Assembly (NCBI GenBank): GCA_965653335.1
Contig: CBFGZU010000001.1
Location: 1 to 64,000 of the forward strand
Direction: 5' to 3'
Length of the DNA: 64,000 nt
Origin: Pseudolysinimonas_A sp965653335
Lineage (GTDB): Bacteria > Actinomycetota > Actinomycetes > Actinomycetales > Microbacteriaceae
Part shown: piece after piece, positions 23,388 through 31,130 of the stretch
Position numbering within the stretch: position 1 is the first letter of the stretch
Layout: every line of letters begins with the position of its first letter
Notes under the pieces: generated by a model
Told to the model about the DNA's origin: nothing
Seen by the model: only the letters and a program-made list of their open reading frames with translations
Databases searched by the model: none
Program-made: the position numbers and the translations under genes

Positions 23388-25772
23388 CTAGCGGAGTCGC
23401 GCCGAGACGGGAGGCGTCGAAGGGACGAGGGAGGGCCGGGCCGGCACAGTGTGCACGCCGGAGGGCAGCGCGGGACGTTCGAGCGAAGCGCCCTCGACAT
23501 CGACGTCGGGAAGGATGCGGTCGAGCCACCTCGGCAGCCACCAGGCCGACCGGCCGAGCAGGTGCATGAGCGCCGGCATGAGCAGCAGCCGCACGACGAA
23601 AGCGTCGAACAGCACGCCCACCGCCATCCCGAAGCCGAGCGGGCGGATCATCGCGAGGTGGCTGAACATGAAGCCGCCGAAAACGGCGATCATGATGATC
23701 GCCGCCGCGGTGACGACGGCTCGGGCTTCCCGCACACCGGCGACGACCGCCGCGCGGGCCGACGCCCCATGCACGAAGGCTTCGCGCATCCCCGACGCGA
23801 TGAAGAGCTGGTAGTCCATCGCGAGACCGAACAGCACCCCGACGAGGATGACGGGTGCGAAGTTGAGCACCGGCCCCGGGTCGTGCACGCCGAACACCTC
23901 GCCGAACCAGCCCCACTGGTAGATCGCGGTGACGGCGCCGAGGGCCGCGAAGAACGACAACAGAAAGCCGCCGGTCGCGATGAGCGGCACGAGCAGCGAC
24001 CGGAACACGACGACCATGATGAGGATCGACAACCCGATCACGACCGCGAGGTAGATCGGGAGCGCATCGGCGAGTGCGGCGGAGATGTCGATGTTGCCGC
24101 TCGCCTGTCCGGCGACGCCGAGGTCGATCGGTCCGCTCTCTGCGGAGTCGAGAGGCGAGAGCGCCCGCAGGTCGGCGACGAGTTCTTCCGTCGACACGCT
24201 CGACGGACCGTCGTCGGGGATGACCTGAAAGGCGAGCAGCCCGCCGTCATCCGCGACCCCGACCGGGGCGACGGCGGCGACGTCGGACTGCGCCATGAGC
24301 ACATCCTCGATCTGCACCTGCAGCCGTAGCACCGCGAGGTGGTCGCCGGTGTCGACCGCGGTCGTCGGCTCCGCAGTCACGACGAGGGAGCCGTTGCGAC
24401 CCGCGCCGAACTCCTCGGCGACAATTGTGTACGCCCGGTATTGCGTCGAGTCCTCGGTTTCGCTCGAGCCGTCAGGCAGGCCGAGGCGCAGCGACAGCGC
24501 CGGGATCGCGGCGATCAGCAGGATGCCGATGGCGAGCACCGCCGATACGATCGCACGCCAGGTGGGCATCGGCTTGGGTGCGGTGACGATGTGGTCGGGA
24601 TACCCGATTTTCTCCCGGGCGCGCTTGGGCAGCACGCGCGTGCCGACGAGCCCGAGTAGCGCGGGAGTGAGGGTGATCGCGACGAGCACGGCGATGAGCA
24701 CGCTCACCGCGCCAACGGTTCCCATGATGCCGAGGAACGGGATGCCGGTGACATTGAGCGCGAGCAGCGCGATGAAGACGGTCGACCCGGCGAATACGAC
24801 GGCATTGCCCGCAGTGCCGTTCGCGAGCCGGATGGATTCGCGCATGTCGGCGCCCTCGCGCAACTGGCGCCGGTGTCGGTTGATGATGAAGAGCGCGTAG
24901 TCGATGCCGACCGCGAGTCCGAGCATGACGCCGAGCACGGGGGTGACCGAGGCCATCTCGACGACTCCCGAGAATGCGAGCGATCCGGCGACACCGACTC
25001 CCACCCCGACGAGCGACGACAGCAGCGGCAGCACGGCCGGCAGTAGTGCCCCGAACACGATCACGAGCACGACCGCGGCGATAAGCACGCCGACGACTTC
25101 GCCGACGCCGAGGAGCCCGCCGAGGGAGTTCGTCAACTCGGATGAGTACGAGAGGTCGACGCCGTCGATTCCGGCGTCGTCGAGGGCCGTCGAGACGGCG
25201 AGCCGGTCGGCCGGCTCGAGATCGAAGAGGGTCTCGTCGAACACGACGGCGCCGATCGCCGTGGCTCCGTCGGCCGAGATCGTGACGAGAGAGCTCGCGT
25301 TGTCGGCGAGAGTCGTCGCGAGGTCGACGTGTTCGTGCTGCACGTCGAGCTGCGCCTGCTGCTGGGCGAACTGCGCGGCGAGGGCGTCGCCCATCCCGGC
25401 GGCCTCGGCCTGATCTCGCCCGGCGTCGAGCTGTTGCTGCGCGGCATCCAGTTGGGCGCGGGCATCTGCCAGCTGCTGACTTTGCGCCGCCTGCTGGTCG
25501 GCAGTAGCGAACGGGTCGACGACGTTCGCGACGTGGCCGAGGCTCGACACGTTGTCGAGCGCTTCGGCGATGCCGGCCTGCTGCGCCGCCGTGAACGCCG
25601 AGCCGTCATCGGTCTGGAAGACGATGGTGCCCACCGCACCGCCCACACCGTCCAGCTTTTCGTTCAGGCGGTCGGTCACGGCTTGCGTCGGGGTGTTCGG
25701 GATGCTGAAGCCGCTCGCGAGGGCTCCCCCGCTGAGCAGAAAGCCACCCGCGGCGGCCGCGAGCGCGAGCAC
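23388..25772 (-). CDS. MMPL/RND-superfamily transporter
   Basis: Large inner-membrane exporter, 794 residues from GTG 25772, with two repeats of one helix, a large extracellular loop, then a block of helices. The GxxxDY motif typical of MMPL proteins appears as AVGIDYAL in the first block and GLAMDYQLF in the second. The first loop has coiled-coil-like QQAQSQQLADARAQLDAAQQQLDAG. The reading frame continues upstream with a convincing MMPL N-terminus (LARLLARLGGFSARRPWLVIIGW) back to about 25841 but has no ATG, GTG or TTG there, so a CTG start or a frameshift is possible. It is divergent from its probable TetR repressor. Substrate unknown, perhaps lipid or drug. Confidence 0.87.
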   Translation of the reverse strand: MLALAAAAGGFLLSGGALASGFSIPNTPTQAVTDRLNEKLDGVGGAVGTIVFQTDDGSAFTAAQQAGIAEALDNVSSLGHVANVVDPFATADQQAAQSQQLADARAQLDAAQQQLDAGRDQAEAAGMGDALAAQFAQQQAQLDVQHEHVDLATTLADNASSLVTISADGATAIGAVVFDETLFDLEPADRLAVSTALDDAGIDGVDLSYSSELTNSLGGLLGVGEVVGVLIAAVVLVIVFGALLPAVLPLLSSLVGVGVGVAGSLAFSGVVEMASVTPVLGVMLGLAVGIDYALFIINRHRRQLREGADMRESIRLANGTAGNAVVFAGSTVFIALLALNVTGIPFLGIMGTVGAVSVLIAVLVAITLTPALLGLVGTRVLPKRAREKIGYPDHIVTAPKPMPTWRAIVSAVLAIGILLIAAIPALSLRLGLPDGSSETEDSTQYRAYTIVAEEFGAGRNGSLVVTAEPTTAVDTGDHLAVLRLQVQIEDVLMAQSDVAAVAPVGVADDGGLLAFQVIPDDGPSSVSTEELVADLRALSPLDSAESGPIDLGVAGQASGNIDISAALADALPIYLAVVIGLSILIMVVVFRSLLVPLIATGGFLLSFFAALGAVTAIYQWGWFGEVFGVHDPGPVLNFAPVILVGVLFGLAMDYQLFIASGMREAFVHGASARAAVVAGVREARAVVTAAAIIMIAVFGGFMFSHLAMIRPLGFGMAVGVLFDAFVVRLLLMPALMHLLGRSAWWLPRWLDRILPDVDVEGASLERPALPSGVHTVPARPSLVPSTPPVSARLR

Positions 25773-25908
25773 CCAGCCGATGATGACGAGCCAGGGGCGG
25801 CGAGCCGAGAAGCCGCCGAGACGGGCGAGGAGTCGAGCCAGAGACGGACCTTCCGACGAAGTCGAGGGGAGCGGATGGGGTGCACGTCATCGGGCCGCAT
25901 CAGGCTAT

Positions 25909-25940
25909 CCGACACCTGTTGGATAGCGAACACTTGTCGG
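25909..25940. promoter_or_regulatory. Tandem dyad operators between the MMPL gene and tetR
   Basis: CCGACACCTGTTGG (25909-25922) and CGAACACTTGTCGG (25927-25940) are two related 14-bp dyads with centres 18 bp apart, matching each other at 11 of 14 positions in opposite orientation. A further stem CTATCC/GGATAG overlaps the first. They fit binding by the TetR protein encoded next door. Confidence 0.6.
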
Positions 25941-25992
25941 CTAACTCGCAGCAAAACGGCTCGGGTCGGGCCGGGGCTGCAATGATCGGACC

Positions 25993-26550
25993 GTGGACCC
26001 CCGGATCGCACGCACGCGCCGAAGCCTCCAGGAGGCCCTGTTCGACCTCGCCCGGGAACGCGATCTCGACGAGATCTCGGTCGCCGACATCGCCGACCGC
26101 GCCGGCGTCAACCGCAGCACCTTCTACCAGCACTACTCCGACAAGGACACGCTGCTCGCCGACGCGATCGACGCCGTCGTCGAACTCGCGGGCGCCGAGA
26201 TCCCGACACCCACCGAGGTCAGCATCGATCCCCCGCCGATCCTCGTCGACTACCTCCGGCACGTCGAAGAGAACGCTGTCGTCTACACGCGCATCTTCGG
26301 CGAGCACGGTTCGCCCGTCGCTGTCGCGCGACTGCGGGAGCGCATCCAGAAGATCGTCATCGACGCTGTCGCCAGCTCCCACGCCGACACGTTCCACGAC
26401 ATCCCGCCCGACGTGCTGGCGGCGGGGCTCTCAGGATCGGTGCTCGGCGTGCTCGAGGTGTGGCTCGCGCGCGACCCGCGCCCGCCGGTCGAGACGGCCG
26501 TCGCGTGGCTCTGGAAGGTGCTGCTCGGACCTACGCCCGTCGAACGTTAG
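25993..26550 (+). CDS. TetR-family regulator, probable repressor of the MMPL exporter
   Basis: 185 residues. The helix-turn-helix at about 8-52 (RRSLQEALFDLARERDLDEISVADIADRAGVNRSTFYQHYSDKDTLL) is of the type often found beside efflux pumps. The C-terminal domain is alpha-helical and unremarkable. GTG 25993 lies six bases after AATGAT, a possible -10 box, so the gene may be leaderless. The gene ends in an overlap with the GNAT gene on the other strand (stop codons share bases 26548-26549). Confidence 0.9.
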   Translation: MDPRIARTRRSLQEALFDLARERDLDEISVADIADRAGVNRSTFYQHYSDKDTLLADAIDAVVELAGAEIPTPTEVSIDPPPILVDYLRHVEENAVVYTRIFGEHGSPVAVARLRERIQKIVIDAVASSHADTFHDIPPDVLAAGLSGSVLGVLEVWLARDPRPPVETAVAWLWKVLLGPTPVER

Positions 26551-27056
26551 AGAGCGGCGATGGTCGCGCGAGCTTCTTCCATCGTGATGTAAAGCGCGCG
26601 CGTCGAACCCGGCATGGGTGTGAATCCGAATCTCGTGTAGAAGCCGACCGCTTCTTCGTCGAGGGCGTCAACCACCAGTGCGCGAGACCCCACCAGGTTT
26701 GCGGCTTCCAGGCCCTTCGTCAGTGCGTCTCGCAGTAGTGAGTAACCCAGCCCGCGACCCGTGAACCGGGTGTCGACGGCCAAGCGTCCGATGAGGATGA
26801 CAGGGATGGGATCGGGTGCGTTGCGTCGAATCGACCCCGGCATCTCCTCCCGAGTAATCGAGTGAGAACTGAGACAGTAAAAGCCCGCGATGATGCCCGT
26901 CTCGCGCTCGATCGAGATGAACGTGCGCGAGTTCCCATCGGCCTCGTTCTTGATCGCACGCAGGTTGAGCCAGTTGTCGAGAATCTGCTTGCCGCAATTG
27001 AACGTGGAGACGTCGTCCTGCGGTGCGACCGGTCGGGGTCGGGAAAAGGAGCTCAA
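26547..27056 (-). CDS. GNAT acetyltransferase, TacT-like toxin
   Basis: 169 residues. The N-terminus NCGKQILDNWL and the acetyl-CoA loop RLAVDTRFTGRGLG (91-104), followed by VVDALDEEAVGFYTRFGF with Y140, match TacT/AtaT-type toxins. These acetylate aminoacyl groups on charged tRNA and stop translation. TTG 27056 overlaps the stop of the DUF1778 gene (TTGA), the usual arrangement of such pairs. GC content is visibly lower than in the neighbours, suggesting transfer. Which tRNA is the target cannot be read. Confidence 0.88.
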   Translation of the reverse strand: MSSFSRPRPVAPQDDVSTFNCGKQILDNWLNLRAIKNEADGNSRTFISIERETGIIAGFYCLSSHSITREEMPGSIRRNAPDPIPVILIGRLAVDTRFTGRGLGYSLLRDALTKGLEAANLVGSRALVVDALDEEAVGFYTRFGFTPMPGSTRALYITMEEARATIAAL

Positions 27057-27328
27057 TCGGTGAATACAGAGGGTCGCCGGAAGAGTTCAGCGAGCTCCTC
27101 AATGGGTTTGGCAGGTCGCTCGAGGATTTCGTTGAAGGCTCCCCAAGCCTCAGCGGACATCCGACGTTCGCGATCCTGCCGGATCATTTCGCTCGCCTCC
27201 TCGAGGAGAAGCGTGACCGAGAAGTCGGTTACCGATCGTCCAGCGATCGTGGCCGCCTGCTCGATCGTTCGCTTCTGATCCGATGTCAGGCGGATCTCGA
27301 TTCGTTCGTTCTTGAGTGCGGAACTCAT
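27053..27328 (-). CDS. DUF1778 ribbon-helix-helix antitoxin (TacA-like)
   Basis: 91 residues. The N-terminal ribbon-helix-helix (KNERIEIRLTSDQKRTIEQAATIAGRSVTDF) binds DNA, and the acidic C-terminal tail (ILERPAKPIEELAELFRRPSVFTD) would wrap and neutralise the toxin. I chose ATG 27328, six bases after TACGTT, rather than a longer reading that would cross the operator. Overlap with the toxin gene couples expression. Confidence 0.88.
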   Translation of the reverse strand: MSSALKNERIEIRLTSDQKRTIEQAATIAGRSVTDFSVTLLLEEASEMIRQDRERRMSAEAWGAFNEILERPAKPIEELAELFRRPSVFTD

Positions 27329-27334
27329 GCCTCG

Positions 27335-27356
27335 AACGTACGGCAAATTTCCGTAC
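27335..27356 (-). promoter_or_regulatory. Promoter and dyad operator of the TacAT-like pair
   Basis: The -10 box TACGTT (27340-27335 on the minus strand) is six bases from the antitoxin ATG. The inverted repeat GTACGG-N7-CCGTAC (27338-27356) overlaps it, the expected place for autorepression by the ribbon-helix-helix protein. Confidence 0.62.
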
Positions 27357-27406
27357 ATCGCTAGGTGCTTCCGCAAGCGGCTCGTGGTCGCGCGGTTCAC
27401 CCTCCG

Positions 27407-28393
27407 TCAGCGACTCGTCCAGGCGAGCAGCTCGTCGAGCGACCAGGTCGTCACGATCCGCTCCGCCGGAACGCCCATCCGCTCCGCCCGCTCCGCGCCG
27501 TAGTCGAGCAGCGACAGCTGCCCGGGCGCGTGGGCGTCGGAGTCGATCGAGAACAGGCACCCCGCGTCGAGCGCGAGCGCGATGAGCTCGTCGGGCGGAT
27601 CCTGTCGCTCGGGGCGCGAGTTGATCTCCACCGCCACGCGTCGCTCGGCGCATTCCGCGAACACCGCCGCGGCGTCGAACGTCGACCCGGGCCGGGTTCC
27701 CCGCGATCCCTCGACGAGGCGGCCGGTCACGTGCCCGAGCACGTCGGTGTGCGGGTTGCGGATGGCGCCCAGCATCCGCTTCGTCATCTCCTTCGGGTCG
27801 GATCTGAGCTTGCTGTGCACACTCGCGACGACGACATTCAGCTTCCCCAGCATCTCGTCGGTCTGGTCGAGCGTGCCGTCTTCGTGGATGTCGACCTCGA
27901 TGCCTTTCAGCAGCGCGAAGCCGCCGTCGCGGAAGGTCTCGACGACCGCGAGCTGCTCATCGAGCCGCTCCGCCGAGAGCCCGCGCGCGATCGTCAGTCG
28001 CGGCGAATGATCGGTGAGCGCGAGATACTCGTGCCCGAGCCGCCGGGCGGCCGCGACCATGAGATCGATCGACGTCGTGCCGTCGCTCCACTCGGAGTGG
28101 GCGTGCAGGTCACCGCGCAGTTTCGCGCGCAATTCGCTCGGCTTCGGCCCATTGTCGGCACGCAACCGCGCGAGGTAGTCCGGCACGTCGCCGCCGAGCG
28201 CCTGCTGGATGACCTTGAACGTCGAGTCGCCGATGCCCGGCACGGCCTTGAGTCGCACCGGATCGTTGAGGATGCCGGGGTCGAGGTCGGCGATCGCGGC
28301 ACCCGCCGTGCGGAACGCCTTCGACTTGTACCGGGACGCCCGCTCACGTTCGAGCAGGTACGCGATCTCGGTGAGGGCGTCGAGGGGATCCAC
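27407..28393 (-). CDS. PHP-domain phosphoesterase with helix-hairpin-helix region
   Basis: 328 residues resembling the C-terminal half of PolX-type proteins. Residues 1-80 form a DNA polymerase X-like helical region with the helix-hairpin-helix VPGIGDSTFKVIQQAL. The PHP domain follows from 93, with metal ligands H97 and H99 (GDLHAHSEWSDG), then TDHS, GIEVDI, ASVHS, GHVTGR and DSDAHA. No polymerase catalytic domain is present, so it is probably a stand-alone nuclease or phosphatase acting in DNA repair. GTG start at 28393 shortly after the terminator of the next gene upstream. Confidence 0.85.
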   Translation of the reverse strand: MDPLDALTEIAYLLERERASRYKSKAFRTAGAAIADLDPGILNDPVRLKAVPGIGDSTFKVIQQALGGDVPDYLARLRADNGPKPSELRAKLRGDLHAHSEWSDGTTSIDLMVAAARRLGHEYLALTDHSPRLTIARGLSAERLDEQLAVVETFRDGGFALLKGIEVDIHEDGTLDQTDEMLGKLNVVVASVHSKLRSDPKEMTKRMLGAIRNPHTDVLGHVTGRLVEGSRGTRPGSTFDAAAVFAECAERRVAVEINSRPERQDPPDELIALALDAGCLFSIDSDAHAPGQLSLLDYGAERAERMGVPAERIVTTWSLDELLAWTSR

Positions 28394-28402
28394 TCACCAA
28401 GT

Positions 28403-28428
28403 CTGACTCAGCTCCGCGGCTGCGTCAG
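28403..28428 (-). terminator. Hairpin terminator of the hypothetical gene at 28425
   Basis: CTGACTCAGC (28403-28412) and GCTGCGTCAG (28419-28428) pair at 9 of 10 positions around a 6-base loop. It overlaps the stop codon of the upstream minus-strand gene and lies just before the PHP gene start. Confidence 0.5.
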
Positions 28429-29384
28429 CTGAGGGCCTCGCCGTAGGCGGCGCCGAGCTTCCAGTCGGTCATGATGCGGCCCATCCAGCGCTTGTTGACG
28501 GCCACCCACTCCCCCGCCGGGATGCCGTGGCGCTGCGCCACCTCGTCGGCGGGCGTCGCCGGGTCGTCGCGGATGGCGACGGTCGCGGCGATGAAAACGT
28601 CCCACGACACCGGATCCTCGGCCGCCGGGCCGGCGTTCATGTCGTAGCCCATCATGTTGCCGGTCGTCGCGGCGACCTTCTCCTGCATCCGGTCGAGCAG
28701 CCCCTTCGTGCCGAAGCCGGGGTGCGTGCGGGGCTCCCCCGCGCTCATCGCGGAACCGGATCCCGCCGTGGACTCGATGCCGCCGCCGAGCGGCGCCACC
28801 CCGACCCCCGGCACCGCGACGGCCGCGGCCGGCCAGTCGATGCGGATCTTGCGGGCATCCCGCGGATGCTGCAGCGCCGGCAGGTTCGTGCCGACGCCGC
28901 CGAGGTGACTCGCGTAGAACGGCGGAGAGTACTTGTCCACGAGCGCCTCGGTGCCGTCGGAGAACCGCACTTTCGCCTGCGCGACGGTCGTGAGCCCGAG
29001 CATCGCCGACCGCGACCCCAGGTCGAGCACCTCCGCGCGGCCGCTCGCCCAGCCACCCCGCGGCGGGCCGTCGACCTTGTCTTCGATCCCGGCGGCGGGT
29101 GGCCGCACCGCCTTCCAGCGCCGCTCCACCGGGGCACCCCAGCGGATGGCGGCGGCTTTGCCCTGCCGATGCACCGTCACCGGCATCCCGAGCCGCACCT
29201 CCTGGAGCGGAGCGAGCCGCTGGCGGATGCCGAGCACCTCACCCCCGGCGTCGACGGCGTACTCCTCGAGCTCGACCGTCGACTCGTCTTCACTCACCGT
29301 GAAGCGCCGGATGCCGACGATCCTGCCGTCGACGGGTGTCCCCTGCTGCCACACCTTCATGAACGACGGTCCGAAGAGGCCCAT
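28425..29384 (-). CDS. Protein of unknown function with an N-terminal beta-rich domain
   Basis: 319 residues, not recognised. No signal peptide or membrane segment. The first 180 residues are rich in short beta-strands (GTPVDGRIVGIRRFTVSEDESTVELEEYAVDAGG; VQAKVRFSDGTEALVDKYSPPFY) and look like OB- or SH3-type small barrels. A glycine- and proline-rich linker follows (about 185-235), then a charged helical end with WMGRIMTDWKLGAAYGEALS. ATG 29384 is six bases after TACGGT, so the gene is probably leaderless. It is divergent from tRNA-Leu. It may be restricted to related Actinobacteria, but no search was done. Confidence 0.7.
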   Translation of the reverse strand: MGLFGPSFMKVWQQGTPVDGRIVGIRRFTVSEDESTVELEEYAVDAGGEVLGIRQRLAPLQEVRLGMPVTVHRQGKAAAIRWGAPVERRWKAVRPPAAGIEDKVDGPPRGGWASGRAEVLDLGSRSAMLGLTTVAQAKVRFSDGTEALVDKYSPPFYASHLGGVGTNLPALQHPRDARKIRIDWPAAAVAVPGVGVAPLGGGIESTAGSGSAMSAGEPRTHPGFGTKGLLDRMQEKVAATTGNMMGYDMNAGPAAEDPVSWDVFIAATVAIRDDPATPADEVAQRHGIPAGEWVAVNKRWMGRIMTDWKLGAAYGEALS

Positions 29385-29446
29385 GCGCTCACCGTAGTGA
29401 CCAGGGTCGGTGGTGACAACGCCCGGTTTCGTAGACTGTGTGCTGC

Positions 29447-29528
29447 GCGGGAGTGGTGAAACCGGTAGACACGCAGGATTTAGGTTCCTGTGCCGAAAGG
29501 CGTGTGGGTTCGAGTCCCACCTTCCGCA
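29447..29528 (+). tRNA. tRNA-Leu (anticodon UAG)
   Basis: 82 nt without encoded CCA. The acceptor stem GCGGGAG pairs with CTTCCGC (one G-U), the anticodon stem CAGGA/TCCTG carries loop TTTAGGT with anticodon TAG, a variable arm GCC-GAAA-GGC marks a class II tRNA, and the T arm is GTGGG-TTCGAGT-CCCAC. The discriminator base is A. TAGACT at 29432-29437 may be the -10 box. A hairpin ACGAACCGC (29528-29536) with GCGGTTCGT (29558-29566) follows and may end transcription. Confidence 0.95.
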
Positions 29529-29725
29529 CGAACCGCTGGCTCGCCATCGGCGGGGCGGCGGTTCGTACCGTAGGTGGGCGAGACTGCGCACCGGGGTCCC
29601 CGCCGCGCCGGTTCCGACGCGGCGCGCAGCGACGTGGCGGCCGTGCCGGTGGGGCGGGGTTCGAGTCCCACCTTCCGCACGAACCGCTGGCCCGCCATCG
29701 GCGGGGTTCGAGTCCCACCTTCCGC
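29506..29725 (+). repeat. Three copies of the tRNA-Leu 3' end
   Basis: The 22-base tRNA 3' end starting GGGTTCGAGTCCCACC occurs at 29506-29527 (in the tRNA), 29657-29678 and 29704-29725. The first two copies extend to 50 bases (29506-29555 and 29657-29706), with a single T/C difference visible. The copies lack a 5' half, so they are not tRNA genes. The 288-bp gap between the tRNA and the dehydrogenase gene holds only these, the hairpin and 101 bases of unrelated GC-rich sequence. Confidence 0.85.
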
Positions 29726-29816
29726 CTGTCCGCTTCTGGCACAGAACGGTCAAGCGAGACCTGGATAGCCTCAGGCGACCCTGCTGCCCGACCGGTACGT
29801 CGAGGAGACGTTGACA

Positions 29817-31121
29817 ATGACATCCGCACCGCTCTCGACCGGGGCGCTTTCGCTTCAGACCGCCGAGCAGTCGGCGGCTGCTCACGGACCGCTTTCCGCC
29901 GCCCGCGAGCAGCTCGCTCACGCCGCCGGCTATCTCGGGCTCGATGACGGCCTGCACACGATGCTCGCGCATCCACGTCGCGAGATGACGGTGAGCGTGC
30001 CGTTGCGCCGCGACGACGGGTCCATCGCGTGCTACGTGGGGCACCGCGTTCAGCACAACCTCTCGCGAGGTCCCGGCAAGGGCGGCGTGCGATTCAGCCC
30101 CGCCGTGGACCTCGATGAGGTGCGCGCCCTCGCGATGTGGATGACGTGGAAGTGCGCACTCGTCGACCTGCCCTACGGGGGAGCAAAAGGCGGGGTGACG
30201 ATCGACCCGCGCGAGCATTCGACGATGGAGATGGAGCGCGTGACGCGCCGCTACACGAGCGAACTCGCCGACTTCATCGGCCCCGAACGGGACATTCCGG
30301 CTCCCGACATCGGAACCGACGAGCAGACGATGGCGTGGATGATGGACACCATCTCGGTGAGCCGCGGACACACCGTTCCTGGCGCCGTGACCGGCAAGCC
30401 GCTTCTCCTCGGCGGCTCCCTCGGGCGGGCCGACTCGACGTCGCTCGGTGTCGCGCAGGTGGCACTCGCCGCCTTGAGCGGCCTCACGATCGAGAACACC
30501 CAGGCGACGGCGGCCGTGCAGGGCTACGGAAAGGTCGGGAAGGGCGCGGCCCGGTTCCTCAGCGAAGCCGGCGTGCGCGTCGTCGCGGTGAGCGACCAGT
30601 ACGGTGCCGTGCTGAACCGGGCCGGACTCGATCTCGACGCACTCGACAGGCACGTCGCCGAGAACCGGACCGTCGTCGGGTTTCCGCTCGCCGAACCGCT
30701 CGACAATGAGCATCTGCTCCAGCTGGATGTCGATGCCCTGCTTCCGTGCGCGGTCGAGGGGGTCATCACACACGAGAACGCGCACCTCGTCGCGGCGCGC
30801 GCCGTCATCGAGGGTGCCAACGGGCCGACGACACCCGCCGCCGACCGGGTTCTCGCGGAGCGCGGGGTCGTCGTCGTTCCCGACATCCTCGCCAACGCGG
30901 GCGGCGTGATCGTCAGCTACTTCGAGTGGGTGCAGGCGAACCAGGCCTACTGGTGGTCGGAGACGGATGTTCGCGAGCGGCTCCGGGAGCGGATGGCGCT
31001 CGCCTGGAATCAGGTCAGCACCGAGGCGACGCGTACCGATCGCACCCTGCGGGACGCCGCGACGACGCTCGCCGTGGGGCGCGTCGCCGAGGCCCACCGC
31101 GTGCGAGGCCTGTACCCCTGA
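29817..31121 (+). CDS. Glu/Leu/Phe/Val dehydrogenase family protein (glutamate dehydrogenase-like)
   Basis: Oxidative deaminase or reductive aminase of amino acids, 434 residues. The substrate domain has GKGGVRFSP (K88), MTWKCALVDLPYGGAKGGV (K112 and catalytic K124) and the DIPAPDIGTDEQTMAWMMD motif. The Rossmann domain begins near 220 with VQGYGKVGKGAARFLSEAG. Closest in pattern to NAD-type glutamate dehydrogenases. ATG 29817 is preferred because GAGGAG at 29802-29807 is well spaced; TTG 29811 is too close. Single gene, convergent with the FAD/Fe-S gene. Confidence 0.88.
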   Translation: MTSAPLSTGALSLQTAEQSAAAHGPLSAAREQLAHAAGYLGLDDGLHTMLAHPRREMTVSVPLRRDDGSIACYVGHRVQHNLSRGPGKGGVRFSPAVDLDEVRALAMWMTWKCALVDLPYGGAKGGVTIDPREHSTMEMERVTRRYTSELADFIGPERDIPAPDIGTDEQTMAWMMDTISVSRGHTVPGAVTGKPLLLGGSLGRADSTSLGVAQVALAALSGLTIENTQATAAVQGYGKVGKGAARFLSEAGVRVVAVSDQYGAVLNRAGLDLDALDRHVAENRTVVGFPLAEPLDNEHLLQLDVDALLPCAVEGVITHENAHLVAARAVIEGANGPTTPAADRVLAERGVVVVPDILANAGGVIVSYFEWVQANQAYWWSETDVRERLRERMALAWNQVSTEATRTDRTLRDAATTLAVGRVAEAHRVRGLYP

Positions 31122-31130
31122 CCCTGGGGG

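Noticed and set aside
29657..29725. Possible additional tRNA-Leu genes
   Set aside because: Only the T arm and the acceptor 3' half are repeated; no anticodon arm or 5' acceptor strand is present.
28425..31097. Minus-strand frame of 890 codons running across tRNA-Leu and the glutamate dehydrogenase-like gene
   Set aside because: Only its last 320 codons (28425-29384) look like a protein; the rest overlaps the tRNA and a conserved gene on the other strand.
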